Of a DNA stretch of 18,183 bases, positions 7,593 to 15,441 are shown in pieces. How positions within the stretch are numbered: position 1 is the stretch's first letter; the number at the start of each line of letters is the position of its first letter. Below the pieces are notes generated by a model. That model searched no databases and was not told the origin of the DNA. It worked only from the letters and a program-made list of their open reading frames with translations. The DNA is from Sediminibacterium sp. (lineage in GTDB: Bacteria; Bacteroidota; Bacteroidia; Chitinophagales; Chitinophagaceae): positions 1-18,183 of the forward strand of contig JALRFB010000002.1 of assembly GCA_023256555.1 (NCBI GenBank), given 5' to 3'. The position numbers and the translations under genes were made by a program.

Positions 7593-8321
7593 ATGACTCG
7601 TTTAAGTGTAAATATAAATAAGATAGCTACCCTAAGAAATAGCAGAGGTGGCAATAACCCGAACCTAATAAAAGTAGCAAAAGATTGTGAAGCATTTGGC
7701 GCTGAAGGTATCACGGTACATCCTAGACCAGATGAAAGACATATCCGTTACCAAGATGTCTATGATTTGAAGCAAAATATAAGCACAGAGTTCAACATAG
7801 AAGGCAATCCTAAAGAAGAAAAGTTTGTAGCATTGGTTTTAGCAAACAAACCTGCACAAGTAACATTAGTGCCAGATGCATTGAATCAATTAACCAGCGA
7901 TCATGGATGGGACACCATCAAAGAACAAGTATATTTAAAAGAGATCATCGCTACTTTCAAGAAAGTAGGTATCCGTGTATCTATTTTTGTAGACCCAATT
8001 GAAGCAATGGTTGAAGCTGCAGCGACGACAGGCACAGATAGAATTGAATTATACACTGAATCTTATGCTAAACAATTCGAAGAAGGTAAAAAAGAAATAG
8101 CCATTCAGCCTTATATTAAAGCTGCAACACTAGCAAAAGAATTAGGATTAGGCATAAATGCAGGTCACGATTTAGATAGACATAATCTACCCTATTTAGT
8201 GCAACAAATTCCTTTTATTGACGAAGTAAGTATTGGACATGCATTAATTAGTGATGCTTTATATTTTGGTCTAGAGAATACCATTCAATTATACAAACGT
8301 GCTTTAGCGAGCAGCTTATAA
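7593..8321 (+). CDS. pdxJ: Pyridoxine 5'-phosphate synthase
   Basis: Condenses 1-deoxy-D-xylulose 5-phosphate with 3-amino-2-oxopropyl phosphate to pyridoxine 5'-phosphate, the ring-closing step of the DXP-dependent vitamin B6 pathway, in the cytosol. With the ATG at 7593 the protein has 242 residues, the normal PdxJ length; the frame extends to a TTG at 7563, but the extra residues match nothing in the family, so the ATG is preferred. Seen motifs: LSVNINKIATLRNSRGG (phosphate/substrate loop at the end of the first strand), ITVHPRPDERHI with H43, FNIEGN with the probable catalytic E70, ELYTESYA, and GINAGHDLDRHNL with the conserved second His. It is first in a plus-strand run; the GH29 gene starts 5 bases after its stop although the functions are unrelated. 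Confidence 0.96.
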   Translation: MTRLSVNINKIATLRNSRGGNNPNLIKVAKDCEAFGAEGITVHPRPDERHIRYQDVYDLKQNISTEFNIEGNPKEEKFVALVLANKPAQVTLVPDALNQLTSDHGWDTIKEQVYLKEIIATFKKVGIRVSIFVDPIEAMVEAAATTGTDRIELYTESYAKQFEEGKKEIAIQPYIKAATLAKELGLGINAGHDLDRHNLPYLVQQIPFIDEVSIGHALISDALYFGLENTIQLYKRALASSL

Positions 8322-8326
8322 ATTTT

Positions 8327-9658
8327 ATGAAAAAATTATTATTCGCATTAGCTTTAATTATTTCTGCAAATAACTTTAGTAATGCGCAGGAAAAGTATGG
8401 ACCAACTCCTACCAAAGAACAATTGGCTTGGCATGATAAAGAGTTTTATTTATTCATGCATTTTGGGCCTAATACATTTACAGATTTAGAATGGGGACAT
8501 GGAAGTGAAAACCCAAATGTATTTAATCCCTCTGCATTGGATTGTAATCAATGGGCAAGAATTGCTAAAGCAGCTGGTGCAAAAGGCATTGTGATTACTG
8601 CAAAACACCATGATGGTTTTTGTTTATGGCCAAGTAAATACAGTAAACACACTGTAAGAGAAAGTAGTTGGAAGGATGGCAAAGGAGATGTAATTAAAAT
8701 GCTTTCGGAAGCTTGTAAAAAAGAAGGTATCGAAATGGGCGTATATATTTCTCCTTGGGATAGAAATCATCCACAATATGGCACTCCTGCTTACAATGAT
8801 ATATACATCAATACCATGAAAGAATTATTGACTGGTTATGGTAAATTTTTTGAACTATGGTGGGATGGCGCTAATGGTGAAGGACCTAATGGCAAAAAAC
8901 AAGTGTATGATTTTACGAGATTTAAAGATTCTGCATTAAGATACCAACCACAGATAGTTATTTTTAGTGACATAGGGCCTCATATACGTTGGGTTGGAAA
9001 TGAAAATGGTATTATTAACAGCACTAATTGGAATTTATTAGATACTGCAGGGTTCAAGAGAGGCGAAGGTGCACCTCCTAACGATACTTTAAACATAGGC
9101 AACTATAATGGTAAACATTGGATTGGCGCAGAAGCAGATGTATCCATTAGAAAAGGATGGTTTTATCATAAAGAAGAAGACAATACAGTCAAGTCTGGTA
9201 AGACTTTGTTTGATATATATTTAAAGAGTGTTGGACATGGTGGAAATTTAATATTAAATGTTCCCCCAAACAGAAAAGGGTTGATTGACCCATTAGATTC
9301 TGCAGCACTCATGAGTTTTAAAAATATAAGAGAACAAGCATTCAAAACCAATGTTTTCAAAAATGCAAAATGGTTAACTACAAAAAATAGTATTGAGATT
9401 CATATGAATCAAGCAAGAGATTTCAATGCCATTGTATTAAAAGAAAAAATTAGTCTAGGGCAAAGAGTGGTGAAATTTGAAATCAGTGGAGGCAATGATT
9501 TGGAGCATTTTGAACCAATAACTTCAGGCACTACTATTGGTCATAAGCGCATTATCCAATTCCCTAGACAACACATTAAATATATAAGAGTCAAATTCAC
9601 CCAATACAAGGCAAAACCCATCATTTCTGATATCTCAGGCTATTTGATTAGTAATTAA
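8327..9658 (+). CDS. Secreted alpha-L-fucosidase, GH29 family
   Basis: Predicted to release L-fucose from fucosylated glycans outside the cytoplasm by a retaining mechanism. The 443-residue protein starts with a signal peptide ([21 protein letters not shown]). The GH29 catalytic barrel (about 25-345) shows [52 protein letters not shown] (about 83-115), [11 protein letters not shown], and [11 protein letters not shown] with the expected nucleophile D180. [16 protein letters not shown] closes the barrel. Residues about 350-443 form a small beta domain (possible truncated F5/8-type binding module). The general acid/base cannot be assigned by eye, as it varies in this family. The sequence resembles the B-type group, often specific for alpha-1,3/1,4-fucose; that is inference. 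It follows pdxJ by 5 bases and precedes purE by 34 bases, without SusC/SusD partners. Confidence 0.94.
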   Translation: MKKLLFALALIISANNFSNAQEKYGPTPTKEQLAWHDKEFYLFMHFGPNTFTDLEWGHGSENPNVFNPSALDCNQWARIAKAAGAKGIVITAKHHDGFCLWPSKYSKHTVRESSWKDGKGDVIKMLSEACKKEGIEMGVYISPWDRNHPQYGTPAYNDIYINTMKELLTGYGKFFELWWDGANGEGPNGKKQVYDFTRFKDSALRYQPQIVIFSDIGPHIRWVGNENGIINSTNWNLLDTAGFKRGEGAPPNDTLNIGNYNGKHWIGAEADVSIRKGWFYHKEEDNTVKSGKTLFDIYLKSVGHGGNLILNVPPNRKGLIDPLDSAALMSFKNIREQAFKTNVFKNAKWLTTKNSIEIHMNQARDFNAIVLKEKISLGQRVVKFEISGGNDLEHFEPITSGTTIGHKRIIQFPRQHIKYIRVKFTQYKAKPIISDISGYLISN

Positions 9659-9692
9659 AATCGAATTTGTATCTTGCATTAAATTTAATCTT

Positions 9693-10211
9693 ATGGCAAC
9701 ACAACCAATTGTAGGCATTATTATGGGTAGCGATAGTGATTTACCAATAATGCAGCAGGCCGCTGATATGTTGACCATGTTTAATATTCCTTTTGAAATA
9801 ACCATTGTCTCTGCACATAGAACACCCATTAGAATGGTTGAATATGCTAAAAATGCAAGTCAAAGAGGTTTGAAAGTAATTATTGCTGGTGCAGGTGGAG
9901 CAGCACATTTACCAGGAATGGTAGCAGCCATTACTAGTCTTCCTGTAGTTGGCGTACCAATTAAATCTAGCAATTCGGTAGATGGCTGGGATTCTATTTT
10001 ATCTATTCTTCAAATGCCTGGAGGAGTGCCTGTTGCTACAGTGGCATTGAATGGTGCAAAAAATGCTGGTATTTTAGCTGCACAAATGATCGGAAATCAT
10101 GATGCTGCTGTTTCTAAAGCAGTGGAAGCTTATAAATTACAAATTGGAACGGAGGTTTTAGAAAAAGTAGACAAATTAAAAGCCAATTGGCCTAATCAAT
10201 TTGATCAATAA
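9693..10211 (+). CDS. purE: N5-carboxyaminoimidazole ribonucleotide mutase
   Basis: Converts N5-carboxyaminoimidazole ribonucleotide to 4-carboxyaminoimidazole ribonucleotide in de novo purine synthesis, in the cytosol. It is 172 residues, the usual class I PurE length. Motifs: [13 protein letters not shown] (phosphate-binding GSDSD 12-16), VSAHRTP (39-45, with the catalytic-site His), [12 protein letters not shown] (65-76), [11 protein letters not shown], and [27 protein letters not shown]. The partner purK, often adjacent, is absent here. A possible promoter element, TATCTTGC at 9670-9677, lies in the 34-base gap after the fucosidase, so purE may be read both from this and from the pdxJ unit. 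Its last 20 bases overlap the end of bshC on the other strand. Confidence 0.97.
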   Translation: MATQPIVGIIMGSDSDLPIMQQAADMLTMFNIPFEITIVSAHRTPIRMVEYAKNASQRGLKVIIAGAGGAAHLPGMVAAITSLPVVGVPIKSSNSVDGWDSILSILQMPGGVPVATVALNGAKNAGILAAQMIGNHDAAVSKAVEAYKLQIGTEVLEKVDKLKANWPNQFDQ

Positions 10212-11793
10212 TAGTAAAATGTTGTTGCATGGTGGGTGATGCTTCTATGATTGCTTCCAACCAATCCATGCCAAAATCTCCTAGCCACTCTGCTATATTT
10301 TCAACACGCTCTTGTAAACTATTGTTAGGGAATAATGCGTTTTTAATTGAATGAATTCTTTCGATTGAAACAGCTTGCTTTCTTCTTTCAGCACGAATCA
10401 TCTTCTTCTCTAATTCCAACAACTTTTTAGTAGATTGATGTGCTAAATTATTAGCATGTGCCCCTAATGTAGCGTCTATTGTTTTGACACGCTTTTGAAT
10501 TTGATCATAGACCTGCTCTAATGATTTTAATTCCGCTTCTAAACTTAATAAAGCTCCTGATTGCATTTTAACAAAAGCAATTTCTATATCTAATACAGGT
10601 TTGAATAATTCTTCTATACTTAAACCCAATGCTTTCCATTGTTGAAATTGCTTTGCTCTGATATTCAAAAAAGAATTTCTTAATTGTACAACAGGCATAT
10701 GGACTTTGGCTTCTGCAAAAACATTTTTCAATTCCAACCAATAAGCCAATTCCCCACCCCCACCAATAAAGACGATGCCTGGCAAAATGGTTTCTTGAAA
10801 AACCCCTCTTAAAATTACATTAGGACTAAAACGTTCTGGGAAATTCTCTAATTCTTTCAGTATTGCTGTTTCTGAAAAACGAATATCCGTATCTGCAATA
10901 ACAAACTCATCGCCTTGTTTTTCAATTCTTGCCCTTAATGCATCTTTTAAATAAAATAAATTAAGTGCCCTGCCTTCTGACTGAACATGATAAGACGAAG
11001 TCAATACCTCTAAAGTTGGCTGAATAGCTTTATTGGAAAATTGGCTTTTTAATTCTTTTTGAATAGTTGCAGTAAAAAGTGATTTCAAATTCGCATCGTC
11101 AGGCTGAACCACAATCAAACCCTTCTCTCCAAAAAAGCCATGGACCAATTCAATGGTAGCATCTGCAATGGTTTTGCCTTTTTGATAAGCTGTTTGAATA
11201 ATTTGTAAGGCTTCTTTTCCAGCTGGCTTTACAGACCAATAGCCCTCTAGGTTTTGTAATAATTGAATCAAGGAATCATCTACTTTCATTCTGCCAACTG
11301 CTCCAGTTTGTTTGGTTTTCCACTGATGCGTGGTGCCCCCTAAAACAAAACTTCCTACTTCTTCAATATCTGCATCTTCAGAACCCATATAATATACTGG
11401 AACAAAATTATTTTCAGGGTAACGTTTTTTTAAATCTTCTGCCAATTGAATAGCATGAATGATTTTATAAAAAAAGTATAAAGGCCCTGTGAAAATATTG
11501 GGCTGATGTGCCGTAGTGATGACAAAAGTATTTTCCTTTTTTAATAGTTCAATATTGGAATTTACTTTTTCTTTTGTAGCCAATCTTGCATATTGCTTTT
11601 GCAATACATCCACTAAAACCTTTCTATTGACTGGATATTTTTTTCTTTGCTCAATAGACGCTTCAACTCCTTTATAATTGGGCTCAAAAGCAGCAAAAGA
11701 TCTAGCCGTTCCTTTATCTTGAATATAATCTTTTACTAAGTTTGAAAACAAACCAGTTTGGTGATAATCAATTAAAGTAGATTTGAATTTCAT
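10192..11793 (-). CDS. bshC: Bacillithiol biosynthesis cysteine-adding enzyme
   Basis: Expected to add L-cysteine to glucosaminyl-malate in the last step of bacillithiol synthesis, giving the main low-molecular-weight thiol of Bacillota and many Bacteroidota. The 533 residues are the normal family length. The N-terminal half has the Rossmann-like core with [19 protein letters not shown] (92-110), [18 protein letters not shown] (about 130-147) and later [14 protein letters not shown]. Residues about 390-500 are rich in long charged helices, matching the family's dimerising coiled coil. The start codon overlaps the stop of the upstream FAD dehydrogenase (minus-strand TAATG), implying translational coupling to a hydroxyproline-catabolism gene. 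bshA and bshB are not in the window. The 3' end overlaps purE tail to tail by 20 bases. Confidence 0.94.
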   Translation of the reverse strand: MKFKSTLIDYHQTGLFSNLVKDYIQDKGTARSFAAFEPNYKGVEASIEQRKKYPVNRKVLVDVLQKQYARLATKEKVNSNIELLKKENTFVITTAHQPNIFTGPLYFFYKIIHAIQLAEDLKKRYPENNFVPVYYMGSEDADIEEVGSFVLGGTTHQWKTKQTGAVGRMKVDDSLIQLLQNLEGYWSVKPAGKEALQIIQTAYQKGKTIADATIELVHGFFGEKGLIVVQPDDANLKSLFTATIQKELKSQFSNKAIQPTLEVLTSSYHVQSEGRALNLFYLKDALRARIEKQGDEFVIADTDIRFSETAILKELENFPERFSPNVILRGVFQETILPGIVFIGGGGELAYWLELKNVFAEAKVHMPVVQLRNSFLNIRAKQFQQWKALGLSIEELFKPVLDIEIAFVKMQSGALLSLEAELKSLEQVYDQIQKRVKTIDATLGAHANNLAHQSTKKLLELEKKMIRAERRKQAVSIERIHSIKNALFPNNSLQERVENIAEWLGDFGMDWLEAIIEASPTMQQHFTIIDQID

Positions 11794-13046
11794 TAAGCAT
11801 CAAATCTTTCAGGGTTATAAATAGCTATATCAATACTCGGTTGCTGCTCTTGTATAATTTCTGCAACAATCTTTCCTGTTGCCGCACCCAAGCTCATGCC
11901 TACCATGGCATGCCCAGTGGCCATGATTAGGTTAGTACATTTTTTTGTTCTACCAACATAGGGCAACCCATCTGCAGAACATGGCCTATATCCAAACCAT
12001 ACATCTTCAATGTTTGGCAAAGGGATATCAAAAGTGGGGAAATATTTCTTTACAGCTTCAACAATACCTTTTACTCTATTCAATTTTGGAGGTGTATTGG
12101 TTGAAGTAATTTCCATAGTGCCTCCAAAACGCATTTTATTGCCATCCATAGGTGTTAGGGCAATTCTTCCTTCCACTAATACTGATGGATGATTCATCAT
12201 ATATGGACTATCTTCCAAAGTGATTGAATAACCTCTTCCACCCACTAATGGAATATTAATATTTAATTTTTCAGCTAACTCCCTACTCCAAGCACCAGAT
12301 GCTAATACAACTGCATCTGCATTGTATGCAGCTTTATTCGTAATTACTTTACTGATAGCATTATGTTTTTTCTCAAAATCAATCACTGTTTCTTTCAATG
12401 CAAATCGAACTCCTTTAATTTTTAAATCTGCAATTAATTGATGCATCATTTTTTGAGGATACAAATGTGCATCACAAGCAAAATAGATAGCCCCTTTTGC
12501 ATTGATTGGATGTGCTGGCTCCATGGCATCTAGTTCTGCCTTGCTAATCATTTTCGTACCAGTCAAACCTAATTGATTTGCTTTTTCAACGGTATGATGT
12601 GCATGCTCCTCCACTGCTGCTGTTTGGAATATCTCTAATAAACCTTTGTGTTCATAGGCAAAATTAAATTGGGGTAGTTTTGTCCAATCGGTATATAATT
12701 GTTGACTAAATAATGCATAATCTCTTAAAGGAATTGCAGCAGCTTCTACTTTTGCTTCAGTCGCAGAACGCATAAAATGCCAACCCCATTGAATCAAACT
12801 TTTACTTAATCTTGGCTGAATATAAAAAGGGCTTTTGGAATTCAACATCCACTTTAATCCTTGTTGAACGATTCCAGGAGTGGCTAAAGGAACAAAATGC
12901 GATGGACAAATATATCCTGCATTACCATAAGAACAGTTATTGGTGATATCAGTTTGGTCAATAATCGTAACCTGATGACCCGCTTCTTGTAAAAAATAAG
13001 CGCTACTTAAACCATTAATTCCACCACCAATAATTACTACCTCCAT
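11793..13046 (-). CDS. FAD-dependent D-amino-acid dehydrogenase (DadA-like), probable D-hydroxyproline dehydrogenase
   Basis: Predicted to oxidise cis-4-hydroxy-D-proline to 1-pyrroline-4-hydroxy-2-carboxylate, step 2 of trans-4-hydroxy-L-proline breakdown, passing electrons to quinone or oxygen. It is 417 residues, as expected for DadA-type enzymes of the glycine-oxidase/DAAO superfamily. The FAD Rossmann motif VVIIGGGINGLSSAYFL (G7, G9, G12) ends with D30, which binds the ribose. Further typical segments are SYGNAGYICPSHFVPLATPG, VVLASGAWSRELAEKL, GGRGYSIT, and the C-terminal FAD segment WFGYRPCSADGLPYVG...ATGHAMVGMSLG (about 345-390). Family membership is clear; the D-hydroxyproline assignment rests on the epimerase gene 27 bases upstream and the deaminase/ALDH pair nearby. 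It could instead act on D-proline or D-alanine. It is coupled to bshC by a TAATG overlap. Confidence 0.88.
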   Translation of the reverse strand: MEVVIIGGGINGLSSAYFLQEAGHQVTIIDQTDITNNCSYGNAGYICPSHFVPLATPGIVQQGLKWMLNSKSPFYIQPRLSKSLIQWGWHFMRSATEAKVEAAAIPLRDYALFSQQLYTDWTKLPQFNFAYEHKGLLEIFQTAAVEEHAHHTVEKANQLGLTGTKMISKAELDAMEPAHPINAKGAIYFACDAHLYPQKMMHQLIADLKIKGVRFALKETVIDFEKKHNAISKVITNKAAYNADAVVLASGAWSRELAEKLNINIPLVGGRGYSITLEDSPYMMNHPSVLVEGRIALTPMDGNKMRFGGTMEITSTNTPPKLNRVKGIVEAVKKYFPTFDIPLPNIEDVWFGYRPCSADGLPYVGRTKKCTNLIMATGHAMVGMSLGAATGKIVAEIIQEQQPSIDIAIYNPERFDA

Positions 13047-13063
13047 AAGCTTAATCTAGTATG

Positions 13064-13071
13064 CAAATATA
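13064..13071 (-). promoter_or_regulatory. Possible internal -7 promoter element before the FAD dehydrogenase
   Basis: On the minus strand TATATTTG, an exact TAnnTTTG match, lies at 13071-13064, within the 27-base gap after the epimerase stop and 17 bases before the dehydrogenase ATG. No TTG is seen at the -33 position (which would lie inside the epimerase gene). If real, it would let the dehydrogenase and bshC be transcribed without the epimerase. Confidence 0.35.
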
Positions 13072-13073
13072 CA

Positions 13074-14126
13074 TTAAACCACTTGGAATCCTTTAGCATA
13101 TGGATCGTCTTTGGGATCAATGGAAATGGTATTAAAACCATAAATCTTTGCCCATCCTTCAATAGAAGGGATAATGGCTTGATGACCACCTAATTCGGTT
13201 ACAGATTCTACTTTGCCTATAAAAACAGAACCAATAATACTCTCATGTTTAAAAGGCTCCCCTTGTTGTAATTTCCCCTTTGCATGCCAATGGGCCAGCC
13301 TTGCAGAAGTGCCAGTTCCGCAAGGAGAACGATCTATGGCTTTGTCTCCATAGAAAACTGCATTACGAGCAGTATTGGCTTTATCTATAACGGAGCCAGT
13401 CCATAATATGTGTGAGCAACCATTAATAGTTGGATCCAATGGATGAACAAATGTATTAGATTGATTAATTCTTTTTCTTAATTCCCCGCTCCAAGCAATT
13501 AGTTGCCCTGCTGTATAATGCTCTATCCCCTTAAAATTATCTTGCACTTCGACAATCGCATAATAGTTCCCTCCATAACAAACATCTATCTTTAGAGTAC
13601 CTAAATCTGGACAATCCACTTCAATATTTTCAGCAGCCAAAAAGGAAGCAACATTGGTCAACTTAACAGATTGAACCTTGTTACCATTCATGGTATATTC
13701 AATATGTACCAAACCAGCCGGTGCTTCCATTCTTATCTTGCCAGGCACTTTTGGTTGAATCAACCCAGCTTCAATAGCTACAGTGATTGTGCCAATGGTG
13801 CCATGTCCACACATAGGTAAACATCCACTAGTTTCAATAAATAAAACGGCTACATCATTTGCAGGATCATGTGGAGGATACAAGATACTTCCACTCATCA
13901 TATCATGCCCACGTGGCTCGAACATTAATCCTTTTCTTATCCAATCATACTCTCTTAGAAAGTGTTGACGCTTTTCACTCATATTATTACCCTCCAATGC
14001 AGGACCACCATTTACTACAACTCTTACAGGATTGCCACAAGTGTGTGCATCGATACATTCAAAAATAGAGCCACCCAATTGGTATTTCCCAAAACCTGGG
14101 GTATTAATAGGATTAGTTGTTGCCAT
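13074..14126 (-). CDS. Proline racemase family protein, probable 4-hydroxyproline 2-epimerase
   Basis: Predicted to interconvert trans-4-hydroxy-L-proline and cis-4-hydroxy-D-proline without a cofactor, step 1 of hydroxyproline catabolism, in the cytosol. At 350 residues it is a complete proline-racemase-fold protein. Both acid/base cysteines are present: C106 in GCLPMCGHGTIG and C269 in DRSPCGTGTSA. This rules out the related 3-hydroxyproline dehydratases, which replace the second Cys by Thr. Other family features are IDAHTCGNPVRVV near the N-terminus, MFEPRGHDMMSGS (68-80) and CYGGNYYAIV. Proline racemase activity is the main alternative; the adjacent FAD dehydrogenase and the deaminase/ALDH pair favour hydroxyproline. 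It is the first gene of a minus-strand unit with the dehydrogenase and bshC, divergent from the membrane hydroxylase gene across 46 bases. Confidence 0.92.
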   Translation of the reverse strand: MATTNPINTPGFGKYQLGGSIFECIDAHTCGNPVRVVVNGGPALEGNNMSEKRQHFLREYDWIRKGLMFEPRGHDMMSGSILYPPHDPANDVAVLFIETSGCLPMCGHGTIGTITVAIEAGLIQPKVPGKIRMEAPAGLVHIEYTMNGNKVQSVKLTNVASFLAAENIEVDCPDLGTLKIDVCYGGNYYAIVEVQDNFKGIEHYTAGQLIAWSGELRKRINQSNTFVHPLDPTINGCSHILWTGSVIDKANTARNAVFYGDKAIDRSPCGTGTSARLAHWHAKGKLQQGEPFKHESIIGSVFIGKVESVTELGGHQAIIPSIEGWAKIYGFNTISIDPKDDPYAKGFQVV

Positions 14127-14147
14127 AGACTAAAATTAATACATTTG
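14117..14147 (+). promoter_or_regulatory. Putative Bacteroidota promoter for the membrane hydroxylase
   Basis: TTG at 14117-14119, a 20-base spacer, and TACATTTG at 14140-14147 form the best two-part match to the Bacteroidota sigma-factor consensus (TTG, about 19-20 bases, TAnnTTTG) in the window. The implied start at about 14152-14154 gives a leader of about 20 bases before the ATG at 14173. The -33 part lies inside the first codons of the divergent epimerase gene, whose own candidate -7, TAATTTTA (14138-14131 on the minus strand), abuts this one, so the two directions probably interfere with each other. Confidence 0.6.
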
Positions 14148-14172
14148 TTAATTGCTTTCTTAAAACTTTTTT

Positions 14173-15441
14173 ATGGAAACCTACGGTAAGATATTGATTA
14201 TAGCGATGCCCCTTTTCTTAGCCTTTGTATTATTTGAAAAATGGTATGGATGGAAAAAAGGTTTTGAAACCGTAAGAACACTGGATATGATTTCAAGTCT
14301 AAGTTCTGGTGTCACAAATACAACCAAAGATGTATTAGGATTAAGTATTGCAATCATTAGCTATGAATGGCTAGTACAACATATTGCAGTTTACCATATT
14401 CAAAGCAGTTGGTTATTGTATTTAATTGCCTTTATAGCATTAGATTTTTCGGGATACTGGGTACACCGATTAGCGCATAGTGTCAACTTTTTCTGGAACA
14501 ACCATATTGTACATCATAGTAGTGAGGAATTCAATTTGGCATGTGCGTTAAGACAAAGTATTTCAGTTTTTGTAAGAATCTACACAGTCTTGTTGATTCC
14601 AGCTGCTTTATTAGGAGTGCCTGCAAAAGTGATTGCCATTGTTGCACCACTTCATTTATTTGCACAATTTTGGTATCATACCAGACATATTCATAGAATG
14701 GGATGGTTAGAGTATATTATTGTAACACCTTCTCATCACAGAGTACACCATGCAATTAACCCTATTTATTTGGATAAAAATTTTGGACAGGTTTTTATTT
14801 TCTGGGATAGATGGTTTGGTACTTATCAAGAAGAATTGGCTGACACGCCTTGTGTATATGGTGTTACAAGACCAGTTCAAACTTGGAACCCTATTAAAAT
14901 TAATTTCATGCACATGTGGCTATTAATAAAGGATGCATGGAGAACAAAAGATTGGAAAGCCAAATTCACAATCTGGTTTAAGCCATTAGGATGGAGGCCA
15001 GCAGATATGGAAGCACAATATCCTGTTCAAAAAATCAAGGATGTATACCATTTTGACAAATACGATACAGAAGCACCAAAAGGAATGCAAATATATTTAT
15101 GGTTTCAATTATTTAGTTTGCTATTACTAGTGAGTTATTTGTTTGGCAATGTAGCAAGCATTGGACATAGCAATATATTTATTTATGGTGCTTTTATATT
15201 TGCTCAAGTATACATATTGACAGAATTTATGGACCGAAACCCCAATGCCTATATTTTTGAAATCATCAAAAATGCTATTTGTGTTGGAGGCATCATTTAT
15301 TATGGAAGCTGGTTTGGACTTGAAAAAATAGTACCACTGAGCTCTTATATCCTAATTACCTACTTTATAATTAGTGCCGCTATTGTAACTGCATATTCTA
15401 TCAAACCCACTACAAAGACTCCTTTGATGGCTGGCCATTAA
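14173..15441 (+). CDS. Integral-membrane sterol desaturase / fatty acid hydroxylase family protein
   Basis: A 422-residue membrane protein with the eight-histidine di-iron boxes of the fatty acid hydroxylase superfamily: HRLAH (98-102), HIVHH (111-115) and HHRVHH (188-193), plus HTRHIH (169-174) and the family segment NFGQVFIFWDRWFGTYQ. Hydrophobic segments lie near residues 8-22, 52-70, 80-95, 132-165 and, in the C-terminal third, about 315-335, 340-355, 370-390 and 395-415. Such enzymes use oxygen to hydroxylate or desaturate lipids (sterols, fatty acids, sphingoid bases, alkylglycerols). The C-terminal helical extension recalls alkylglycerol-monooxygenase-like members. The substrate is not visible. 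It sits in opposite orientation between the two halves of the hydroxyproline locus, and its last 32 bases overlap the end of the ALDH gene. A link to that pathway is unproven. Confidence 0.9.
   Translation: METYGKILIIAMPLFLAFVLFEKWYGWKKGFETVRTLDMISSLSSGVTNTTKDVLGLSIAIISYEWLVQHIAVYHIQSSWLLYLIAFIALDFSGYWVHRLAHSVNFFWNNHIVHHSSEEFNLACALRQSISVFVRIYTVLLIPAALLGVPAKVIAIVAPLHLFAQFWYHTRHIHRMGWLEYIIVTPSHHRVHHAINPIYLDKNFGQVFIFWDRWFGTYQEELADTPCVYGVTRPVQTWNPIKINFMHMWLLIKDAWRTKDWKAKFTIWFKPLGWRPADMEAQYPVQKIKDVYHFDKYDTEAPKGMQIYLWFQLFSLLLLVSYLFGNVASIGHSNIFIYGAFIFAQVYILTEFMDRNPNAYIFEIIKNAICVGGIIYYGSWFGLEKIVPLSSYILITYFIISAAIVTAYSIKPTTKTPLMAGH

Noticed and set aside
13074..14126. trans-3-hydroxy-L-proline dehydratase
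   Set aside because: Both catalytic cysteines are present; the dehydratases have Thr in place of the second.
13783..14189. Several overlapping plus-strand frames of 61-75 codons antisense to the epimerase gene
   Set aside because: They lie antisense to a gene with intact family motifs, are low in complexity and match nothing recognisable.
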